Below, one piece after another: positions 29,994 through 37,653 of a stretch of 64,000 nucleotides of DNA (its first letter is position 1; every line of letters begins with the position of its first letter). The stretch is from Gammaproteobacteria bacterium (GTDB lineage: Bacteria; Pseudomonadota; Gammaproteobacteria; Steroidobacterales; Steroidobacteraceae): positions 1 to 64,000 of the forward strand of contig JAJPKM010000042.1 of the NCBI GenBank assembly GCA_021323735.1, in the 5' to 3' direction. The notes beneath the pieces are model-generated. The model ran no database searches. It saw only the letters and a program-made list of their open reading frames with translations, and was not told the DNA's origin. Position numbers and translations under genes: made by a program.

Positions 29994-30236
29994 GCTGATC
30001 GTGATTCCATTGTGCAGAACTGGGTTCCGTCGTTTAGGCCGGCTAATGTAACAGCGCGGGGTGCCATTTGAGAAGCAAGGGCGTTACGTAGTGGACACCG
30101 TGCCGCATGCAAATTGATTGTGGAATCCGCGCCGAATATGCACGCGACGCGCATCGGCCGGAGTGGGGCGTGATTCCGCTGAATTATGCACTCCGCGCTC
30201 ATTGCCCGGGCCGCAGCATCCGGCGATACTGCGGGC
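29994..30236. promoter_or_regulatory. Divergent intergenic region upstream of beta-oxidation operon and SDR gene
   Basis: The 243 bp between the divergent starts must hold promoters for both directions. No strong sigma-70 box pair or clear palindromic operator stands out. The best plus-strand candidate, TTGATT (30114-30119) with TATGCA after a 17-bp spacer, is poor. Confidence 0.3.
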
Positions 30237-31022
30237 ATGAATATCTTGAAAGGCAAGTCAGCCATCGTCACCGGCGCGGCCAGCGGCATCGGACGAGCCA
30301 GCGCCCTGTTGTTTGCCGCCGAGGGCGCTGCCGTGGTGGCGCTGGATCGCGCACCGGAAGTCGAAGCCACGGCCGCTGCGATTCGCTCGGCAGGTGGCCG
30401 CGCCATTGCCCTGGTCAAGGATTCCTCTGCCGAGGGTGATGTCGCCGGCGCGGTGGCCACGGCGCTGCAGGAATTCGGCGGCCTGGATGTCTGCTATGCG
30501 AATGCCGGCATCAGCGGCGGGCTGGTGCCCTTCCTCGAGGAAACGGCGGAGCGCTGGACAGAAGTCCTGAAGATCAATCTCATCGGCACATTTCTGCTGG
30601 CCAAACATGCGGCCATGGAAATGGTGAAGCGCAAGCGCGGGTCCATCATCTGCACCGCATCGGTTGCGGGGCTGCGCTCCGGCGCGGGCGGCGTGCCCTA
30701 CAGCGCCAGCAAGGCCGGCGTCATCAGCATGGTGCAAACGGTGGCGAACCAACTGACGGGCACCGGCGTGCGGATCAACGCCATCTGCCCCGGCCTGATC
30801 GAGACCGGCATGACGCGCCCGATCTTCGAGCGCGCACGCGAACGCGGCAGTGAGGGAAAGATCGGGCAGCTCAATCCTTTGCAGCGCTATGGCGTGCCGC
30901 AGGAAATCGCACAGGCCGCGTTATTCCTGGCCTCGGATGCGGCCTCCTATGTCAACGGCCAGGCCATTGCCGTCGACGGCGGACTGTCCTCGTCGCATCC
31001 GATCGTGATCGCGCGTCATTAA
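30237..31022 (+). CDS. Short-chain dehydrogenase/reductase
   Basis: From ATG 30237 the protein has 261 residues and starts [19 protein letters not shown], the normal N-terminus of classical SDRs; upstream in-frame residues look non-native. NAGIS follows beta-4, the catalytic motif is YSASK, and [13 protein letters not shown] follows beta-6. The C-terminal [16 protein letters not shown] is typical. Cofactor is probably NAD(H), as an acidic residue (ALD) follows beta-2. It is divergent from the beta-oxidation operon and may oxidise an alcohol in the same pathway. A strong hairpin follows the stop. Confidence 0.88.
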   Translation: MNILKGKSAIVTGAASGIGRASALLFAAEGAAVVALDRAPEVEATAAAIRSAGGRAIALVKDSSAEGDVAGAVATALQEFGGLDVCYANAGISGGLVPFLEETAERWTEVLKINLIGTFLLAKHAAMEMVKRKRGSIICTASVAGLRSGAGGVPYSASKAGVISMVQTVANQLTGTGVRINAICPGLIETGMTRPIFERARERGSEGKIGQLNPLQRYGVPQEIAQAALFLASDAASYVNGQAIAVDGGLSSSHPIVIARH

Positions 31023-31029
31023 GCTAGAA

Positions 31030-31061
31030 AAATGCCGCGGCCTGTTGGGGCCGCGGCATTT
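31030..31061. terminator. Bidirectional terminator hairpin
   Basis: AAATGCCGCGGCC, a loop TGTTGG, then GGCCGCGGCATTT: a perfect 13-bp stem. Read on the plus strand it ends the SDR transcript with a short T run. Read on the minus strand the stem continues into five T residues, so it can also end the transcript of the secreted-protein genes. Confidence 0.85.
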
Positions 31062-31106
31062 CTTCCATAGCTGACTCGACCCGGCGGCTACGGTTCCACG
31101 GTTCGC

Positions 31107-32198
31107 CTATTGCTTCTTGGTTCCGCCCGCTGCGGGAGCCGCTGCCGCAGTCTTGTTGGCCGCCGCGGCCTTGGCCTTCTCCGCCGCCGCGGCATCGTCC
31201 GCGCGGGCGCCGGAGAGAATGCCTTCGAGTGCGTAGTTGCCTTCATGGCAGGCGTACTCGAAGATCCGGCCCTTGGACGAGGTGAATTCGTATTCACCGC
31301 TCCACGGCCGATCCCAGGTGCTCGGGTCCTCGACCGTGAACTGATACAGGATGCGATGCGCGCCGACGCGCGTGAAGCGTTCGGTGACCTTCAAGTCCTT
31401 CCACGCACCGCGCAGTGCAGTCGCGCGCGGAAAATTGGTGGTCTCGACCACCAGCGTGGGACCCTCGTACCAGCCGATGGAATCGCCCATCCACGGCCGC
31501 TCGCCATCGGTGCGATGTTTGGCGCCGAGGTGAATCATGCGCACGTCATGCACCATCTCGACCACGATGGCCACCGTGTCCTTGCTCTGCGCGATCTCAT
31601 AGTTGTTGTTGTAGAGCAGCGGCAGCATCACCGGGCCCGCGCTGTAGCCGAAAGATGTCAGGCAGCGCTCGGCCAAGGTCATGTTCTCGGGATTTTCGCC
31701 GCGATGGGCATATTGCTCCATGCCCGGAGCGGTAACACCCGCCTTATAGGGCGGCAGCCGTCCGTCAGCGGGATCGGTGATGAACGAGGTGCGCGGTTCG
31801 CCGTTGACGCGCATGACCGTCGTACCCGGGTCGATCCACGCGGAGTTATACCCACAGCCCGCACCGCTGAAGCCTCGGCCGCACTCATGAGGCAGGTCCG
31901 CAGTCTTCACCTTCGGGTCGGTGGGCTTATTGCCGTCGGCGACGAGTTTCGCATCCTCGCCCTCGACCTTCTTCACCTCATCATCCGTCATTGCCCTTCG
32001 GCCGCCGTATTCCTTCGGCCGCTCGAGCACCGTCAGGGTCGCATTGGTCCAGGTGCCTTCGAGATCCGGTTGGCCGTAGGCATTCAGCGGCGCTTTATAG
32101 GCACCGGCCGCCGCAGCACCTGCCGCAAATGCGGCGGAGGCAGCCAGCGCCGATATGACCGCAGCCGCCGTCAAGGCAGTGAATTTTCTCGTGTTCAT
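31107..32198 (-). CDS. Secreted protein of unknown function, paralogue of the next gene
   Basis: A 363-residue exported protein. The signal peptide is about 1-28 (AAAVISALAASAAFAAG). The mature part begins with YGQPDLEGTWTNATLTVLERP and carries CGRGFSGAGCGY, NNNYEIAQSKDTVAIVVEMVHDVRMIHLG and a GDSIGWYEGPTLVVETTNF strand. The pattern WMGDSxGxWEGxTLVVxT recurs in the next gene and in proteins often found beside PQQ enzymes and DUF6152 proteins. The C-terminal 35 residues are Ala/Lys-rich, like a coiled or disordered tail. It starts at ATG 32198, overlapping the preceding stop by 4 bp. I know no biochemical function for the family. Confidence 0.8.
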   Translation of the reverse strand: MNTRKFTALTAAAVISALAASAAFAAGAAAAGAYKAPLNAYGQPDLEGTWTNATLTVLERPKEYGGRRAMTDDEVKKVEGEDAKLVADGNKPTDPKVKTADLPHECGRGFSGAGCGYNSAWIDPGTTVMRVNGEPRTSFITDPADGRLPPYKAGVTAPGMEQYAHRGENPENMTLAERCLTSFGYSAGPVMLPLLYNNNYEIAQSKDTVAIVVEMVHDVRMIHLGAKHRTDGERPWMGDSIGWYEGPTLVVETTNFPRATALRGAWKDLKVTERFTRVGAHRILYQFTVEDPSTWDRPWSGEYEFTSSKGRIFEYACHEGNYALEGILSGARADDAAAAEKAKAAAANKTAAAAPAAGGTKKQ

Positions 32199-33103
32199 TT
32201 CAGGGGCTCCTTACGCAAGTCGCCATACATCAACTCTTCAACGAACTCGACACATTTGAACTGCTGCAATCGAGCATCATCGCCGAGGCGGCGATACATG
32301 AGCATGCTCATTTTCCACGGGCGGGTGAATGTCGCCGGGTCGGTGATTTCGGCCTCATAGCGCAGCGTATTCTCGTTCACGAGGCTCCAATGCTCGACCA
32401 CCGTCATGTCGCCCGAATGGAAGTTGCCCGCGCGATCGAACCAAGTACTGTCGTTTTGTGCCGTGACGGTCACCACCAGCGTATCGCCCTCCCATCTGGC
32501 CACCGATTGACCCATCCAGCTATCGATGGGCGCCGGACCCGGGTCATTGAACAGGATGTCGCGCACCGCGCCATCGTATTCATAGGAGATCAGCATGGTC
32601 TTCGAAGACTGCACGATCTGAAACGGCATGGACATGTAATTGGCCCGCGGCACGCCGGGCAGGTTGCATTTCACTTCCGGATCGCGCTCCAAATAGTGTT
32701 TCTGATTGTCCTGCTTTTTGGCGAGCGCTTCGGGTCGGTACGGAATCTTGCCGCCCTCGACCACGCCCATGCCGGCCGGTACCGAGCCTACCGCACCCAA
32801 AGCCACGATGGCCTTTGCGGGTACGGGAACCACCGGCCCCGGCCGCAACTCCAGTGCGGCGGCCGCGAGGTGCGGCTCGATGTTCCAATTGGCCGTGTTC
32901 ATCACCGACCAGACGCCGCTGAAATTAGGGTGCCCGCCGACCCGATCGATGGCGCCGGCGGATGCCTTATGCAGCACCGTGTGGGGCGCCGTGGCGGCCG
33001 GTTGTGCGTGGCCTATGCCTATGCTCGATGCGGCCATCGATCCGGCCATTGATGCGAGCGCCAATATCTTTATCTTCTTGTTCAGAAACTTCCCCCCGGT
33101 CAT
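32195..33103 (-). CDS. Secreted protein of unknown function
   Basis: From ATG 33103 there are 302 residues; a TTG 21 bp upstream is the alternative. The signal peptide (KKIKILALASMAGSMAASS, cleavage near GHAQP) is followed by HPNFSGVWSVMNT, LPGVPRANYMSMPFQIVQSS, SWMGQSVARWEGDTLVVTVTAQ and VVEHWSLVNENTLRYEAEITDP. It shares the WEGDTLVV and ENTLRYEAEITDP pattern with its downstream neighbour, so the two are divergent paralogues in one operon with the DUF6152 gene 43 bp upstream. It is likely periplasmic. The beta-strand-rich pattern suggests a barrel or propeller-like fold, which is a guess. Confidence 0.78.
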   Translation of the reverse strand: MTGGKFLNKKIKILALASMAGSMAASSIGIGHAQPAATAPHTVLHKASAGAIDRVGGHPNFSGVWSVMNTANWNIEPHLAAAALELRPGPVVPVPAKAIVALGAVGSVPAGMGVVEGGKIPYRPEALAKKQDNQKHYLERDPEVKCNLPGVPRANYMSMPFQIVQSSKTMLISYEYDGAVRDILFNDPGPAPIDSWMGQSVARWEGDTLVVTVTAQNDSTWFDRAGNFHSGDMTVVEHWSLVNENTLRYEAEITDPATFTRPWKMSMLMYRRLGDDARLQQFKCVEFVEELMYGDLRKEPLK

Positions 33104-33145
33104 GCCGCCTGTCGCCGGCGGCAACCATCTCGCGCCTACTCTCGA

Positions 33146-33589
33146 CTATTTCTCGTTCGGATCCGAACCGTCTTTCGGCGCACCCGTTCCGCTCGAGCCC
33201 ATGAATACTTTGTGGCCGTCCAGGAAAGTGACGTCGCGGCCGTTCGCCTTGCAGGCCGGGCGGCAGCGAGCGTCCTTGGCGCGGTAACCGCGGACGATGA
33301 TGGTTTCACCCGCTTTCAGCGAGTCGCGCGTGAGGCCCTCGCGCAGTAGCGTATTGGGCGTACCCGCCTCGACCATCCACTCCTGAGTGACGCCGTCGGT
33401 GACGACGTCCATGTGCACCCAAGTATGCGGATTGATCCACTCCACCTTGGTCACCTTGCCTTGAAGCATGAGCGGCTGATTGCCGTCGAATTCCGCCTGA
33501 AAGGCGTGGTGAGCCAGGGTAGGCGCGCCGATGGCGCCCAAGATCAACGCAGCAGCCAGACTCGCCGCTTTGTCGGTGCGAAAATTCAT
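33146..33589 (-). CDS. DUF6152 family secreted protein
   Basis: A 147-residue protein with a signal peptide (about 1-26, ending LAHHAF). The core contains GKVTKVEWINPHTWVHMDV, followed by WMVEAGTPNTLLREGLTRDSLKAG and a VRGYRAKDARCRPACKANGR strand with two cysteines. This is the DUF6152 pattern (small OB-like periplasmic proteins), usually encoded with PQQ dehydrogenases and DUF6644 membrane proteins. A strong GGAGGAAAT ribosome site precedes the ATG. It is divergent from the DUF6644 genes, sharing a 222-bp promoter region. Confidence 0.85.
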   Translation of the reverse strand: MNFRTDKAASLAAALILGAIGAPTLAHHAFQAEFDGNQPLMLQGKVTKVEWINPHTWVHMDVVTDGVTQEWMVEAGTPNTLLREGLTRDSLKAGETIIVRGYRAKDARCRPACKANGRDVTFLDGHKVFMGSSGTGAPKDGSDPNEK

Positions 33590-33690
33590 GTGGGATTTCC
33601 TCCAGCCAACGACATATTTAAGTAGACCCCGAACGTATCAAATTATCGGTCATGGCACCGAGCATTGCTGGACGGCGCAAAAAGGGCCCG

Positions 33691-33709
33691 TATAATCGCG
33701 GCTTATAAT
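33691..33709 (+). promoter_or_regulatory. Tandem -10-like elements in the divergent promoter region
   Basis: Two perfect TATAAT hexamers (33691-33696 and 33704-33709) lie 13 bp apart inside a repeated TATAATCGC. TTGCTG at 33665-33670 is a poor -35 with a 20-bp spacer to the first. They are about 105-120 bp before the first DUF6644 gene and are the best promoter candidate for the plus-strand cluster. Confidence 0.45.
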
Positions 33710-33811
33710 CGCTTCAGACGGCTGTTTTGGCAATACACTTTCCGTTGCGTCCTCAAGATTGTTCGAGTAATCAACGGGTAGCCGCGGCTGATATATAACA
33801 GCGGAGAACCC

Positions 33812-34363
33812 ATGCTCGAGGGACTGGTCGGCAAATTGGCGGATACGCCGTGGAGCATCGGACTGCACGAATCGCTGTACCTCTACGCGATCACCGAATC
33901 CACGCATGTCATGTCCATCATGCTTTTCGTGGGCACCATCGCCACGGTAGATCTGCGTTTGTTAGGCATTTCTTATAACAGCGTCCCGGTATCGCAGATG
34001 CTCTCGCGGATGCTCCCCTGGACGGTGGCCGGCTTCATCCTGCTGGTGATCACCGGCGCCATGCTGTTCCTCGCCATCCCGATCCGCACCTATCACAGCC
34101 TGTGGTTCAGGCTGAAGTGCATCATGATCCTGATTGCGGCGGTCAATATCGCCATTTTCACTTTCAAGGTGGAACGCGACAAAGCGGCCTGGGACTTAGG
34201 ACCGGTGCCTCGCAAGTCGAAGGTTTGCGCCGCCATATCCTTGAGCGCCTGGGCCTGCGTCATCGTGTTCGGCCGGCTCATCGCGTACAACTGGTTCGAC
34301 TGCGACAGCATCACCTCGCCTACCATGGCCGAACTGACCGGCTGCCCGCTGGATCCTGGCTGA
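33812..34363 (+). CDS. DUF6644-type inner-membrane protein
   Basis: A 183-residue protein with four or five hydrophobic segments (about 35-55, 68-92, 103-121, 141-160). His-containing stretches near the first helix (ESTHVMSIMLFVG) suit haem or quinone ligation as in small b-type cytochrome-like proteins. Phrases such as ESTHVMSI and LRLLGISYNSVP match the DUF6644 family that accompanies DUF6152 and PQQ proteins. A GGAG ribosome site precedes the ATG. The next paralogous gene starts three bases after its stop. Haem binding is an inference. Confidence 0.75.
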   Translation: MLEGLVGKLADTPWSIGLHESLYLYAITESTHVMSIMLFVGTIATVDLRLLGISYNSVPVSQMLSRMLPWTVAGFILLVITGAMLFLAIPIRTYHSLWFRLKCIMILIAAVNIAIFTFKVERDKAAWDLGPVPRKSKVCAAISLSAWACVIVFGRLIAYNWFDCDSITSPTMAELTGCPLDPG

Positions 34364-34366
34364 ACC

Positions 34367-34831
34367 ATGAGCCTGTATCACACCGCACAGAACCTCGAGG
34401 CCTCGGCACTCGGCCAAACCATCCGCGAGTCCACGTGGTTGTTCCCGGCGATCGAGTCGGCGCATCTGTTGGCTCTCGCACTGCTGGGCGGCTCCGTGCT
34501 CATCCTCTCCCTGTCGATCTTGGGTGTGGGATTGAAGATCTCTCCCGCGCTGATCTTCAAGAGCGCGCGCCGTTACATGGATGCGGCAGTCATCGTGTTG
34601 CTGGCCACCGGCCTGTTGCTGGGAATTTCCGAGCCGGTGAAGCTCTATGGGCGCCAGGCATTCTTGGTGAAGATGATTTCACTCGTCGTCGCGCTGTTGG
34701 TGACCTATGCCGCCTTCAATCCCTTGATCAAGCGCGGCGCTTCCGGCCTTGCCATGCGCAGCGTGACGGTCATGACCATGGCGGCTTGGCTCATGGTGGC
34801 CATGGCCGGCCGTTGGATCGGATTCTCTTAA
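34367..34831 (+). CDS. DUF6644-like inner-membrane protein (paralogue)
   Basis: A 154-residue protein with about four transmembrane segments. An N-terminal ESTWLFPAIESAHLLALALLGG helix carries the same E-S-x-H pattern as its upstream neighbour, followed by LGVGLKISPALIFK, a VLLATGLLLGISEPVKLY helix and two more. The two proteins may form a heterodimeric membrane anchor for the periplasmic dehydrogenase encoded 60 bp downstream; this is inferred from gene order only. It begins three bases after the previous stop. Confidence 0.72.
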   Translation: MSLYHTAQNLEASALGQTIRESTWLFPAIESAHLLALALLGGSVLILSLSILGVGLKISPALIFKSARRYMDAAVIVLLATGLLLGISEPVKLYGRQAFLVKMISLVVALLVTYAAFNPLIKRGASGLAMRSVTVMTMAAWLMVAMAGRWIGFS

Positions 34832-34891
34832 TTAATTCTTCTAATTCGATTCTCCTACTTAAAACACGTTTGCATTCGGGGAGTAGGTTTC

Positions 34892-36793
34892 ATGGACAAT
34901 AGCCGAATCTACATTTGCGCCGGTTTTGTCTTGACTTGCGTGCTGGGAGCATTGGCCGCGGCGCAGGAGAGCACGCCGCCGGTCAGCGGTGAATCGGTAT
35001 TCAACTCGCGCTGCAAGAGCTGCCACGACCCGGCGGTGGAACGCGCCCCGACGCGGACGGAATTGGCCTTCCGGTCCCCGGGGGACATCGTCATCGCACT
35101 GACCACCGGCGTGATGGCGCCCATGGGCAAAGGGCTGTCGCGGCCGGAAATCGAGGCCGTCGCGCTGTTCCTTGCGCCCGGCCAGCAGTTGGGCACGGCC
35201 GGCACCGACCCGCTGTGCGCCACTCATGGGCCCATTAAGGCCAGCGCCTCGGATTGGCCCGCGCTGGGACCGGACGAAAATTCGACGCGTTTTCAGCCCA
35301 ACCCTAAGCTTCGCGCGGCCGACGTACCGCGCCTGAAGGTGAAATGGGCTTTTTCCATGCCGGGCGGCGGCCAGCCCACGGTGGTGGGCGACTGGCTGTT
35401 CATCACGAATCGGAACGGCAAGTTCTACGCGCTGGACGCAAAGTCCGGCTGTGTGCACTGGGCCATCGAGGATGCCCCGTCGCGCAATACGCCGATGGTG
35501 ATCCGATCGTCGATCTCGCCCAGCGGCTGGGCGACGTTCGTCGGGGTCGGCAAACGCGTCGTGCGCGCCTTCGATGCGCAAACCGGGACCGAGATCTGGC
35601 ACAGCGAATCGCTGGACAATCACGCCGCTTCGTTCATCACCGGTACGCCGGTGGTGTCGGGCGACCAGCTGTTCGTGCCGGTTTCCTCGGGCGAGGAGGT
35701 AGCCGCCATACAGCCGAACTATTCCTGCTGCACCTTCCGCGGGAGCCTGGCGGCGCTCGACCTGAAGACCGGCCGCAAGCAATGGCAAACCTACATGATC
35801 ACCGAACCGATGGTGCCCATTCGCAAGAACGCCAACGGCGTGCAGATGCAAGGGCCGGCCGGCGCGCCCGTGTGGGCATCGCCGACGGTCGACGCGAAGC
35901 GCGGCCTGGTCTATGTCGTGACCGGCGACAGTTATACGGATGCCCCCACCGAGGGCGACGATGCCATCGTCGCTTTGGAGATGAAATCGGGCAAGGTTCG
36001 CTGGAGAAATCAAGTCACCACGAACGACAACTTCATCGTGGGCTGCAGCGGTCCGGTCAAGGCCGTCAACTGCCCGACGCCGACCGGTCCTGATTTCGAC
36101 TTCGGCGCCACACCCATCCTATTCAAGCATGGCGCGAAGCAAATCCTCGTTGCCGGCCAGAAATCCGGCATCGTCTACGGCGTGGATCCCGACAGCGGAC
36201 GCACTCTTTGGAAAACAACCGTGGGCGCGGGTTCGCCGCTGGGCGGCGTGGAATGGGGGATCGGTGCCGACGCGAAATATGTCTTCGTGCCGAATTCCGA
36301 CATCGGCGAGATCTTCGACGAGATCGCCGTGGCCGCCGGCGCGCCGCGTTCGCGCGACTACACATCGCCCGGCAAACCCGGCTTGTATGCGCTCGATCCC
36401 TTCAGCGGCAAGATCGTCTGGGGCACCCCGGCCCCGGTCGCCCCCTGCCACTACGCGGGGGACCGTTCGAAGGACTTCACCAAGGGAGCCTGCGTGCGCG
36501 CGCAATCCGCGGCGCCCGGCGTCATACCGGGCGTGGTGTTTTCGGGAACCTTGGACGGGTGGTTCCGCGCCTACGATGCCTCGAGCGGAAAAATCGTGTG
36601 GGAATTCAGCACCACGGCGCAGACCTACAGCACGGTCAACGGCAATCAGGCGCAGCCCGGCGGCGGCATCGACGGCATGGGACCGACCATTGCCGGAGGC
36701 ATGGTGTACACGATGTCCGGATTCAACGGCGCCGCGCGCACCGGCAGCAACGGGGTGAACGTCCTGCTGGCGTTTTCCGTGGATGGAAAGTGA
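34892..36793 (+). CDS. PQQ-type propeller dehydrogenase with N-terminal cytochrome c domain (polyvinyl-alcohol dehydrogenase-like)
   Basis: A 633-residue exported quinohaemoprotein. The signal peptide (1-24) is followed by a cytochrome c domain with Cys41-x2-Cys44-His45 and probable Met ligands in GVMAPMGKG (74-81). The eight-bladed propeller starts near 120 with repeated W-strands (GKFYALDAKSGCVHW, LAALDLKTGRKQW, LYALDPFSGKIVW, FRAYDASSGKIVW). A vicinal cysteine pair is at 279-280 (YSCCTF). Length and the haem-first order match polyvinyl-alcohol dehydrogenases, which oxidise secondary alcohols in the periplasm. The GGGGAGTAGG ribosome site is strong. The substrate may be another alcohol. Confidence 0.88.
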   Translation: MDNSRIYICAGFVLTCVLGALAAAQESTPPVSGESVFNSRCKSCHDPAVERAPTRTELAFRSPGDIVIALTTGVMAPMGKGLSRPEIEAVALFLAPGQQLGTAGTDPLCATHGPIKASASDWPALGPDENSTRFQPNPKLRAADVPRLKVKWAFSMPGGGQPTVVGDWLFITNRNGKFYALDAKSGCVHWAIEDAPSRNTPMVIRSSISPSGWATFVGVGKRVVRAFDAQTGTEIWHSESLDNHAASFITGTPVVSGDQLFVPVSSGEEVAAIQPNYSCCTFRGSLAALDLKTGRKQWQTYMITEPMVPIRKNANGVQMQGPAGAPVWASPTVDAKRGLVYVVTGDSYTDAPTEGDDAIVALEMKSGKVRWRNQVTTNDNFIVGCSGPVKAVNCPTPTGPDFDFGATPILFKHGAKQILVAGQKSGIVYGVDPDSGRTLWKTTVGAGSPLGGVEWGIGADAKYVFVPNSDIGEIFDEIAVAAGAPRSRDYTSPGKPGLYALDPFSGKIVWGTPAPVAPCHYAGDRSKDFTKGACVRAQSAAPGVIPGVVFSGTLDGWFRAYDASSGKIVWEFSTTAQTYSTVNGNQAQPGGGIDGMGPTIAGGMVYTMSGFNGAARTGSNGVNVLLAFSVDGK

Positions 36794-36811
36794 GCGGCGC
36801 GCCCGCCCGGT

Positions 36812-37258
36812 TTATTCGAGGCAGACCACGAGTTTGGCGGAGTGCGTGCGCCAGTTGATGGGGATGACGAAGGATCGCGAGTGCGGCGTGGTCACTTTTT
36901 CCAGGTCGTGCGCAATGACCACGGGAACCGAGATGACGAAATTCTTGCCGAAGTCGCGGCGCGCGTTGCCGGAAATGGTATTGGCGACCTCGCCGACGAG
37001 ATCCTTGATGTTCTCGTCGCTGGTGTCGGTTTCCTGCATGCGCATGAGCAGCACCGTGAGCATGCCGCGGGGGGCAGTGAAATAGACGACGCCTTTGCGC
37101 GCGCCGGTGACCCCGATGACGCCTGTGTATTCATAGGCGCCGGGGTTGCCGTCCGTGACCAGGTACGGCGAGCCGACCGTGGCCGACTGTTGCGCGGAGG
37201 TCTCGAAGTAGTTGGTCGTTCCTTCGATGAATGTGCGGATTTCTGCTTCTTTGAACAT
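36812..37258 (-). CDS. cheX: CheX-like phosphatase of phosphorylated response regulator
   Basis: From ATG 37258 the protein has 148 residues: MFKEAEIRTFIEGTTNYF, repeated beta-strands (YTGVIGVTGARKGVVYF) and the helix DLVGEVANTISGNARRDFG, in which Glu90-x2-Asn93 corresponds to the E-x-x-N active pair of CheC/CheX/FliY phosphatases. CheX removes the phosphoryl group from CheY~P. Its start lies one base after the cheY stop, so this is the last of five nearly fused cistrons. It converges with the PQQ dehydrogenase gene. No flagellar or chemoreceptor genes are nearby, so it probably shapes the output of a non-chemotaxis relay. Confidence 0.85.
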   Translation of the reverse strand: MFKEAEIRTFIEGTTNYFETSAQQSATVGSPYLVTDGNPGAYEYTGVIGVTGARKGVVYFTAPRGMLTVLLMRMQETDTSDENIKDLVGEVANTISGNARRDFGKNFVISVPVVIAHDLEKVTTPHSRSFVIPINWRTHSAKLVVCLE

Positions 37259-37259
37259 C

Positions 37260-37652
37260 TCAAGCCTCCGACAGCAGCTCTTCCAACGCATCGTTGAGCT
37301 GGCGATCGGTGAAAGGCTTGCACAGGAATCCGTTCGCGCCTTTTTCAATGGCTTCGACCGCGGTGGCTTTATCGGCGAGCGCCGACACCACCAGAATCAG
37401 CACCTCGGAATTGATTGCGATCAGTTCCTCGACGCATTCGATCCCGTCCATTTCCGGCATGGTCAAGTCCATGGTCACCACATCGGGTTGAGTGCGGCGA
37501 AACATTTCTACCGCGGCACGGCCGTTGCTGGCGGCGCCGACCACTTCGAGGCGGGCGATCTGCTGGGAGCGTTCTATGCGCCGCCGGATGATATTCGAGT
37601 CATCGACGATCATGAGCTTCAATGTGCCCTTGGAGCGAACCGACGTATCCAT
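37260..37652 (-). CDS. CheY-like single-domain response regulator
   Basis: A 130-residue receiver domain with no output domain. The acidic pair is Asp17-Asp18 (IVDDS), the phosphoacceptor Asp62 (TMDLTMPEMDG), the switch Ser90 (VVSAL) and Lys112 (LCKPF). All catalytic residues are intact. It begins one base after the CheA-like kinase stop, so it is the likely direct acceptor of the phosphoryl group from His448 of that kinase. With the CheX gene immediately downstream this makes a kinase-receiver-phosphatase triad. Confidence 0.92.
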   Translation of the reverse strand: MDTSVRSKGTLKLMIVDDSNIIRRRIERSQQIARLEVVGAASNGRAAVEMFRRTQPDVVTMDLTMPEMDGIECVEELIAINSEVLILVVSALADKATAVEAIEKGANGFLCKPFTDRQLNDALEELLSEA

Positions 37653-37653
37653 T

